Made by a program: the position numbers and the translations under genes. Under the pieces are notes generated by a model. It did not search any database. It was not told where the DNA came from and saw only the letters and a program-made list of their open reading frames with translations. From contig NC_134310.1 of assembly GCF_949628215.1 (NCBI RefSeq), forward strand, positions 8,817,401-8,881,400: a stretch of DNA of 64,000 nt, read 5' to 3'. Source of the stretch: Phalacrocorax aristotelis (taxonomy: Eukaryota; Chordata; Aves; Suliformes; Phalacrocoracidae). Shown in pieces: positions 56,102 to 64,000 of the stretch. Each line of letters begins with the position of its first letter. The stretch's first letter is position 1.

Positions 56102-56970
56102 CTACTGTTCACGTGCTTCTGATCTGGTCCTTAACAAATCCAGCCCACCGTCTTTAGAAACAGTTTTGCTCATCGTATAGATAAAATGGAGTGTGATTGC
56201 AGTATCATAGTTGAATTCCTGCTTCCCATAAACAGAAGTGTTTATAGTCAGTGATATTTGAAGGAAGTTTTTGGTCTTTCTTCAGTAAAAGCTTACTATA
56301 GGTTGTAGCCTTAAAGTTGAAGCAGATAGAAAGGGATCAAAGTGCGTTGACTTGTATTAGACTGTACCGTAGTTGTTGTTAAATGTGTTAATCTTCAAAA
56401 ATACTTTTTTTAAAAAAAGTGGATAAACTCTGTCAATGTCAAGTCTTAACCACCGAATGTTGTTTGGTAGGAATCTGTTTAGCCTTGATCGGCCTCTGGA
56501 GGCCCTGGCCCCTTGCCACTAATGATTATGGCTAACAAGCGTGAGACTCTAAATCTTAATATGGGGACACCCCTTTTGGGAAGACAGGTGCCCCATACAC
56601 ACTCAGAAAATTAAAACTGAGCATAGTGGAATGAAAGCTTTGAAAAGACATAGGAGAAAACATTTTCTGCTCAGAGGAAATTCTGCTGTGTGCCATATGA
56701 TGAGTTTTGTAATGGTATGGATCTCAGTCCCTTCTGTTGTCAGCATTATTGCCACAAAGGTGGGAACTCCAAAGTCCAGATTAGGGAGAGTACCCACCCG
56801 AATCAGTTGGAAGAGCTGGAAAATCCAGGAAGCTGTGTCTCAACTTTCAGGTAATCCTTTAAACCTGTTTGGAAGGAAATGCAGTCAGAAGAAGGGATGT
56901 GACAAGAAACAAGATAATCTAGAAGACAACACTGATGTGTTGTTTTCACCTAGTGTGATTGGCACAATGG
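56102..56970. other. Downstream of the CERS4-like stop codon; probable 3' UTR
   Basis: No other gene seen. The 119-residue frame at 56631-56990 runs into the solo LTR and has no recognisable domain. Confidence 0.5.
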
Positions 56971-56976
56971 GAAATT

Positions 56977-57439
56977 GTGGGAAACTATAGGCTTGAATCC
57001 ACATGCGGGTCCCCTGATAAGTTGTTTGAGATAGAAAGCGGGCTGGAGGATTATAGGTACGCGATGGAATTAGCTTGACTACAGACCCGGCGTCAGACCC
57101 GCTGATGGAAAATTACAGAGATCAGACCCGATGATGGGAAATTACAGAGAATCTGCAAGTCACCAGGAGGAGGAAGAAAGGCGAGAGATATCTCGGCCTT
57201 GAGAGCAAAGAAGAAAGGCAGGGATATCTCTCGGCCTTGAGAGCATCCGACAAACAACAAGGAGTTTAGGCACGAAGTACAGAAATAGACTGTTCGTTAA
57301 GGAGGTGTCGCAATCCGTATGAAGTAATTGTTGAAGCTTGTTTACAAGAGCATATAAAAGCGCTGTGACTTAAAAATAAAACTGAAGCTTGCTCTATCAC
57401 TCACGTTGAGTTGGCTGCTTGCTTTCCTCGCTCGCCGCA
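56977..57439 (+). repeat. Solo LTR of the element B family, with GGAAAT target duplication
   Basis: TGTGGGAAAC...CTCGCCGCA, plus strand, about two substitutions from the LTRs of element B. Flanked by GGAAAT at 56971-56976 and 57440-57445. TATAAAA near 57353 and AATAAA near 57375. It still encodes the last env codons in U3. Confidence 0.96.
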
Positions 57440-57445
57440 GGAAAT

Positions 57446-58571
57446 GTTTACAGAGTCAGCTTGTGGCAAGAAGGGAATACATTTCCCCTATCCTCAGAGG
57501 AAAATGGATCCAGAGAAGATCTGCTGAACCTTATGGAATAATGCTTTAACATGGCCTTCTAACTCTAGGGCCTTTGCCTAGATGTATCAAGAATAGCAAG
57601 TTTAGAGCAGTAGTCCATGAAGTCATGATGCAGTTCTGCTTCAGTTTGGTTAGATGTCCTATATCTTATATCCTGGGTAGTCTTAGACTTTGGATTCTGT
57701 AATCCCTTAAAAGAGTTAAATTAGTTATGACATGTTTTTCTGTTTTATAGATCAATTAATCTATGAAACCAAAGTACACATCCACTGTAATGAGCGCAGG
57801 GACTTAGACTGCCATGGCCATGCAGACACTTCCCTATATGTGCCCAGAAAGGGCCAGTGCTAACTGGGGGGAGGACATGGACCAAGGAAATGCCTGATTT
57901 GAGGAGGTGGTGCACATGGTTAAAATTAAAAGGCGAGTGACAGCATAGACGGACAAGAGGGTTTTCAACAATCCACCCAGTTCACCTGAGATGTGACTGA
58001 GAGGGCTTTGATCTAAGCTTGTATGTGCTCATCTTAGGTTTCAGTCAAAATACATTGGATAATTTTGGAGGGGGAAAAGTAGTTCCATCGCAGGTGATTC
58101 CAGGGCAGTAACATACTCTGGAATGAGAGCATCTGTTCCTGCAACACCATTTAAATTTGTATTTGCTGAAGATAGTTTGCCTCTGAAACCTTGAGTGAAT
58201 TTGAAGTCCAAAGTACATGTTCTGGATACTGCCATGTTTCTTTAATCTGAGTATACAGCCTTGCCACTCCTCTGCAGGTGATGTGTTCAGGAGGGATGGT
58301 TATATATCATTTTGTACTACTGAATGTAAATGTTCTTTATAAATTACTTTTGAAAGGTTTGATTGTCTGGGCTCTTTTCTTCTACTTTAACTAGCAGGAG
58401 GTAACCTGGCTAGTTGTGCATTATAGGTGGATGAGGGAGACACGTATGGGTGCCATTGCCAAGGTCGATACACATGCAGCATGCATGGAGGTGATGTTGC
58501 AAACCTGGGACCTGCAGCCACACTGGGCCGTGCCAGTAGAGAACTGCAGCTGCCTGATTTGTCTCCTACTG
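57446..58571. other. No gene or known repeat recognised
   Basis: Unique-looking AT-rich sequence with short frames only. Confidence 0.55.
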
Positions 58572-59178
58572 TGTTGTGGTTCAGCCTCAGCTGGCAACTG
58601 AACACCACGCAGCCGCTCGTTCACTCCCCCCCACCCCTGTGGGATGGGGAAGAGCATTGGAAGAGCAAAAGAACTTGTGGGTTGAGATAAGCACAGTTTA
58701 ATAATTACAATAAAATAATTATAATAATAATGATAATAATGACAATAATGTTAATATAATAAAATGGAAAAGGAAGGGAAAGAAAAAAAAGGAAAAAAAA
58801 CCCCACAGAAACACGAACGATACAACCGCTCACCACCCGCCGACTGATGCTGCTGGTCCCCGAGCCACGATTGCTGCCTCCCTCCCCCGGCCAGCTCCTC
58901 CCAGTTAACATACTGGGCATGATGTTACATGATATGGAATATCCCTTTGGTCAGTTTGAATCCGCTCTCTTAGCTGTGCCCCCTCCCCTCCCGGCTTCTT
59001 GTGCACCTGGCAGAGCATGGGAAGCTAGACATGTCCTTGACTGGTACAAGCGCTACCCAGCAACAGCCCAAAACATCTGTGTGTTATCTCAACATTTTTT
59101 TCCGTGCTAAGTTCAAAGCCCAGCACTATACCAGCTAAAGTGAAGAAATTTAACTCTATCCCAGCTAAAACCATGACA
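58572..59178 (-). repeat. Solo LTR, ERVL-like, with TACTG target duplication
   Basis: About 607 bp. On the minus strand it begins TGTCATGGTTTTAGCTGG and ends ACCACAACA. Flanked by TACTG at 58567-58571 and 59179-59183. It is distantly related to the D family at the ends, but its middle contains an AAT/ATA-rich stretch (58700-58770) and A-rich runs. Confidence 0.88.
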
Positions 59179-59183
59179 TACTG

Positions 59184-60055
59184 GTAAAGCTGTGTTTGGT
59201 CCTGGAACAAGGGACACTTTGGGGCACCCCTACACTAGACCTAGGGGCGGGCCAGGTTCCTTGGTACTGCCAGGGCAGCAGCAAGTCCAAGATTGCAGCA
59301 CTGGGGAGATGCTTTGGACTTGCAAGGATAGGAGGAGATAAATGGATGTCTATTCTTCTTTTTCATGAGGTTTTAGAAGGCCAGGAAGGATCCCTGTTGT
59401 AAAATCACACCACCTCTCACCTGAGGAGCAGAATGCTTCCCAGAGACTGAACAATGCACTGTGGAGCCTGTGCAGCCGTATGTTGATGCCTGCTGAATTT
59501 TGTCCTCAGGGCTTTGTTGTCCCCCTGAAGTCTAAGCTCATTAGGAGGCAAATCTGGTTCTTGTGAAAGGATACCTCAAGGATTTAGGAGAGCTGTTGGA
59601 CTTGATTAAGAGGTACTGAGTGCTGCTTTTAGCTGAGGAGCCGAGCATGGCAGTAGTGAGTCAATGGGGCAGATCAGCTGCCAACTTTGTTTTCTTGCCA
59701 TCAACTCGCTAAGGCTTAAAGAAGCTCTGTGTGTAATCAGCTTCCTCCCCACATTGCTCCACCTTCTCTCTTTACATCTGCTCCGGTGTTGGGAAGCTTG
59801 TGAGTGCTGTGATAGTATTTATGAATTCAGTGTATCAACTCCCTCCACCCCCTCCTTACTAGGGGCATCGCAGCCCCCCAACACAGAGAAGCTGTTGTAG
59901 AAAACCTGCAGCAAGACTGGCACTTTGCTGAAAAACCCACCAGAGCAGATGGAGCACTGGGCACCGCAGCAGAATCCCAATCTATTTCCCCTGTATCTTT
60001 ACCACCCCCTGTGCATGGGAGGTGTGCATTGCACAGTGCATGCATCAAATAATGT
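59184..60055. other. No gene or known repeat recognised
   Basis: Only short frames. Confidence 0.5.
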
Positions 60056-60059
60056 TATC

Positions 60060-60215
60060 AAGCAGCTGATATCCTGACACTATTCAAGAAGCACTTGGAC
60101 AACACCCTCAGAGATATGGTATCAATTTGGGGCTGTCCTGTGCAGGGACAGGAGTTGGACTCAATGATCCTTGTGGGTCCTTTCCAACTCAGGACATTCC
60201 ATGATTCAGTGACAC
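60060..60215 (+). mobile_element. Short CR1 3'-end fragment
   Basis: TTCAAGAAGCACTTGGACAA, GGAGTTGGACTCAATGATCC and TCCTTTCCAACTCAGGACAT match the C terminus and 3' UTR of a CR1 subfamily. Confidence 0.8.
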
Positions 60216-60934
60216 TATGAGCTGTGGGAGATGAGGTGTCCAGCTCCAGGTGAACTATGAGAAAAAGAACATGCACTGGTGCTCCCGTGCTGCTGTGTGG
60301 TGGTGGGTGAGTCGAGGCCTGGCAAAGCATGGCCCCCAGGCTGGCATCTGGCCATCCTAGCCCAAAACAATGGCTGACGTGAATCTGCTGACTCCAGTAG
60401 ACGTGGACATCTAGTGCTGTTTGGGACCCTGTTTTAAGAGCAGTTTGGCCCAGTTGTTCCCTTCCCCCTGCTCACAGTCGGGAAACAGCAGAGCTGTGCA
60501 TCTACCACATTTTTTTCATTTAGACATGTACGCCCAAGGGAACCTTTACTTGGATGGCTGCTCCTTCAAATCCATTGCTTTTCTCATTTGCACATGTGCA
60601 ACAGCCACAGTGCCCGCAGGTAAGGGCGTCCCTAAGAAACAGTAAGGAATTGTTCAAAAAGCTCAAGTCATGTCTAAACAAAGAAAGTGGAAAGGCCCTG
60701 TAACTTTGGCAGATTAATGTGAATATTCAATAAAGTAGGCCAAGAAGTATCTTGAGAAACAACCTGAAAGGCAATACCAATCTCTGAAACATTGGAAAGA
60801 TTGCAGGAGTCACAGATAATGAGGCATACAGCAAGAGCACTGAGACAAGACCAGGCTAGAGCCAAAAAATTCAGTGAGCTGTCTGCATATGACTTACCTG
60901 CTCAGAAGCTCAGAGAGGGTCTGATACCTGACAT
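60216..60934. other. No gene recognised
   Basis: Between two CR1 pieces. The frame that enters the next CR1 opens at 60792, but its first about 50 codons are not CR1-like. Confidence 0.5.
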
Positions 60935-61765
60935 CTTGCTGAGGCTACATCCCAAGAGGATCCATCTCAAGGTGATGGGTGAGGAGATGTTGAGCTTCAA
61001 CAAGGCTAAGTGCCGGGTCCTGTGCTTGGGTCACAACAACCCCATGCAATGCTACAGGCTTGGGGAGGAGTGGCTGGAGAGCTGCCTGGAGGAAAAGGAC
61101 CTGGGGGTGTTGGTTGACAGCCCCCTGAACATGAGCCGGCAGTGTGCTCAGGCAGCCAAGAAGGCCAAAGGCATCCTGGCTTGTATCAGGAATAGTGTGG
61201 CCAGCAGGACCAGGGAGGTGATAGTGCCCCTGGTGAGGCCGCACCTCAAGTACTGTGTGCAGTTTTGGGCCCCTCACTACAAGAAGGACAGCGAGGTGCT
61301 GGAGCGTGTCCAAAGAAGGGCAATGAAATTGGTGAAGGGTCTAGAGAACAAGTCTTATGAGGAGCGGCTGAGGGAGCTGGGATTGTTTAGTCTGGAGAAG
61401 AGGAGGCTGAGGGGAGACCTTATCGCTCTCTACAACTACCTGAAAGGAGGTTGTAGCGAGGCGGGGGTCAGTCTCTTCTCCCTGGTAACAAGCGATAGGA
61501 CGAGAGGAAATGGCCTCAAGCTGTGCCAGGGGAAGTTTAGGTTGGATATTAGGAAAAACTTCTTCACCGAAAGGGTTGTCAGGCATTGGAACAGGCTGCC
61601 CAGGGAGGTGGTGGAGTCTCCATCCCTGGAGGTATTTAAAAGAAGGGTAGATGTGGTGCTTGAGGATATGGTTTAGTGGTGGACTTGGCAGTGATAGGTT
61701 AGTGGTTGGACTTGATGATCTTAAGGGTCTTTTCCAACCTTAATGATTCTATGATTCTATGTTAC
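60935..61765 (+). mobile_element. CR1 LINE 3' part with an open RT C-terminus
   Basis: Uninterrupted frame to TAG at 61674-61676: [69 protein letters not shown], then a CR1 3' UTR ending in GATTCTATGATTCTATG. 5'-truncated, so inactive, but one of the least decayed CR1 copies here. Confidence 0.94.
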
Positions 61766-63062
61766 ATAGCAAACAGACTGAATAATAGCAAACCTTCAAA
61801 CCTGGGTAGCGTTCACTCAAGTTTTAAGAGGAAACTCATACTAGAAGTTACACTACCAGCTGTGGAATGCCGGTTTTCGTTTCAAATCATCTCATTATCA
61901 GAAAAATTTAAGAAGGTTCCAAGTGGGAATGTGAGGAGCTACAGCCATCAGACATCCAGACCGGTCAGACCAGTAGAAAGTATAATAAATGATGGAATTT
62001 GTGGAAACACATGAACATAATATTATCGGAAAGAGTCCCCATGGGCTGTGTATGAGGGAATTCTGTCTCACTCTGCTGGAGGTAACCCAAAGAGTCAGTG
62101 AGCACATGCAGAGGAGAGAACCTGCTACCCACTCAGCTTTGCAAAAGCAATCAGAAAGGTCCCTTGTCACGGACTTAAAGAAATCCACCCAAGGTGACCA
62201 TGAGAGCCCAACAGGGTTTTTTTTTGCAGCTATGTATTGTTGCAGGTGCCCCAAAAAGGGGGAGGGAAAGGCAGGTGGCAAAATTGGCTGATAATGAAAG
62301 ATGCTCATGGTGATGAGGATGCAGACTGATGCAAGCAGTTGCAGAAGGGTTTACAGTACTGAGGGACTGAGTGATAAAACACAAGGGAAAGTGAATGTGG
62401 AGGAGAGCAATGTGGTGCACAGGAGAAAGTCTCCTGAAGTGCTGGGCTGAGTGTTGGCACTTCAGAATAGTTTTGGGGAGTGGTATTATCAACTTAGTGC
62501 TCAGTATATGATGGTTCAAAATGCAAATAGGATATGAAATGCTGCTAGGCAAGAGGGAGGAACCAAAACTGAGACTGTTGGGGCCCTAAGGGTGCCAGAA
62601 GGTCTTAATAGCTGTGGCCAGTCTCACCTGGGTCCTCCATCCACACCCTCTGCCAGGTGTCAGAGTTAATTATTAGGTGAGGGCTTTGTAGCCTGGGAAG
62701 GAAAAGGCTGGTAGAAAGATGGGGCAAGAGAGAAGCCCTCCTTGTTATTGTTACCAGGCAGGGACTTTGGTCATCTGTACAGTAGAGTGTCATTGAAATT
62801 TTCCACCTCCTTGATACCCACTAAATTACTTTCTTGTACTAGGACATCCTACCCCCACCTCCAAGCTCACGGGCAGGTCAGAACAAGTGATGCTATTTCA
62901 ACTAGTCTGAAGTCATGCTTATGGGATTGACTGAGAGGTGGGGAGTGTGAATGACAAGGTGTTAAGCTGGGAATCCTGATTCAGGAGTGAGTTTTATGCC
63001 TTGCTACTACTGGCTTGCTGAGTCCTGGAGCTTCTGCTTTCTGTGCCCACCATCTTGACCAG
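61766..63062. other. No gene or known repeat recognised
   Basis: Precedes the second CERS4-like exon. A T-run lies at 62217-62225. Confidence 0.5.
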
Positions 63063-63229
63063 GATGGGACTGTCAGAGGGATTCTGGCACCGTGAATACT
63101 GGCTGCCACCTGGAGCTACCTGGGAAGACATGAAGGAGTCTGCAGACATACACTACCTACAGCCTCAGGACCTCTGCTCTGCACCGCCAGTGCCCTGCTC
63201 TTGGTCGTTGTCTGATGCATCTTTGAAAG
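63063..63229 (+). pseudogene. CERS4: Second copy of CERS4-like coding exon 1, damaged
   Basis: Acceptor TTGACCAG and donor GTGAGT resemble those of the exon at 34382. It encodes MGLSEGFWHREYWLPPGATW, EDMKESADIHYLQPQDL, closely matching the first copy. A net 7-base loss after QPQDL shifts the frame before the membrane helix. In the frame that matches the helix a TGA (63212-63214) replaces the Arg codon. No further exons follow before the window ends. Confidence 0.88.
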
Positions 63230-64000
63230 GTGAGTGCAGCAAGTCTGGTTCCTCCTGTGCTGGTTGCTACCAGTGTTTTGTACAGTTGCTCCAGACTAAT
63301 CCTCACCTGCTTCCTGATCACTACAAAGTGGACAGGATTGTCCCCAAGAACACTGAATTGTTCTGCTTTTTGTGGCATGTGATATTTGTGTGGCAGCTCT
63401 TTGCCTTGCCCTCTTTTTCTTCTGTACCAGCAGGCATAAAAAGACAAGTTAGCCACTCAGGCACTCCTCAACTGGGGGGTGGGGGTCCCTCTGGAGAGAG
63501 TCCAGGTGGGAGTTTGCAATGCAGATAAGGGTATTGCTGGATACATCAGTGTTGGGAGCCCCCAGCTGAGCCAGGGTTCAGCCTGATCCTAGAGGATGCT
63601 CCCAAAGGTGCTATGTGAGCCCCCACTCTCAGCTCAGGACCAGAAGGAGAGGATGACTGTGGCTCCTGGAGCTTGTTGCAGGACTGCTTTGCTCATACCA
63701 CTCCTCCTGGCTCAGCTCTGCCCTGTTCTCTCTTCCCGGCACCAGAGATCCCCAGTTCAATCTGGGATAATGTACTCCAGTGCCCTAAATGTGGGCGTTC
63801 ACTTGGCTGAGGGAAGTGATACTCCCCAGGGGAGCCTGAGGATCGACCAGCATCTCCCCAGGACTCACGTGTGGAAATGAGGCAGGTCCACATGGCTCAG
63901 TACAGGAGAGGGATTCAGACTGGGCTTTGGGCCCCTTCTCCAGGAACACAGAGACAGACCAACCCTCACGCACAGGAAATCGGGGAGCTGATCAGTTAAA
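63230..64000. other. No gene recognised; would be intron 1 of the second CERS4-like copy
   Basis: No repeat recognised. The 94-residue frame at 63596-63880 has no identifiable domain. Confidence 0.5.

Overview
The window looks like nuclear DNA of a bird. The evidence is the mix of CR1 LINEs with the avian CR1 3' end (ATTCTATG-type tails), several classes of avian-type endogenous retrovirus (ERV), and the exons of a vertebrate ceramide synthase gene (best match CERS4). A species cannot be named. The density of intact and nested ERVs next to a decayed gene copy would suit a repeat-rich region such as the W chromosome or a pericentromere, but that is inference.

Layout. 1-16646 is a stack of retroviral insertions. 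Element D2 (ERVL type, minus strand, 14758-16646) was split by element C (gammaretrovirus-like ERV1, minus strand). Element C was in turn split by element B (betaretrovirus-like, minus strand, 5792-12004, with identical LTRs and a 6-bp target duplication) and by element A (betaretrovirus-like, plus strand, 1-5028, running off the left edge). 17305-25352 is a CR1 LINE interrupted by element D (ERVL type, plus strand, 17873-24397). D is almost complete, with two LTRs, a tRNA-Lys primer site, gag, pol and a GACCG target duplication. 25490-31379 holds older CR1 pieces, an ERVL remnant with a minisatellite, and a solo D-type LTR.

34382-56101 holds seven exons of a CERS4-like gene on the plus strand, with a C-type solo LTR, a D-type solo LTR and CR1 pieces in its introns. 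The exons that should encode the Lag1p catalytic core are absent, one splice donor is mutated, and joining the flanking exons gives an immediate stop, so this copy is probably a pseudogene (or the assembly lost a segment). 56977-57439 is a solo LTR of element B. 58572-59178 is another ERVL-like solo LTR. 60-61.8 kb is CR1. At 63063-63229 a second, damaged copy of the first CERS4 coding exon points to a tandem duplication.

How the parts work: A and B use the betaretroviral plan (gag, pro and pol in three frames with -1 slip sites). C and D keep gag and pol in one frame separated by an amber codon. Among the internal regions, B alone keeps open gag and env frames, but it has lost protease and RNase H, so it could move only with help. 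The two most unusual protein-level features are the four-segment hydrophobic N terminus of the D Gag and a cysteine-rich open frame between pol and env in B.
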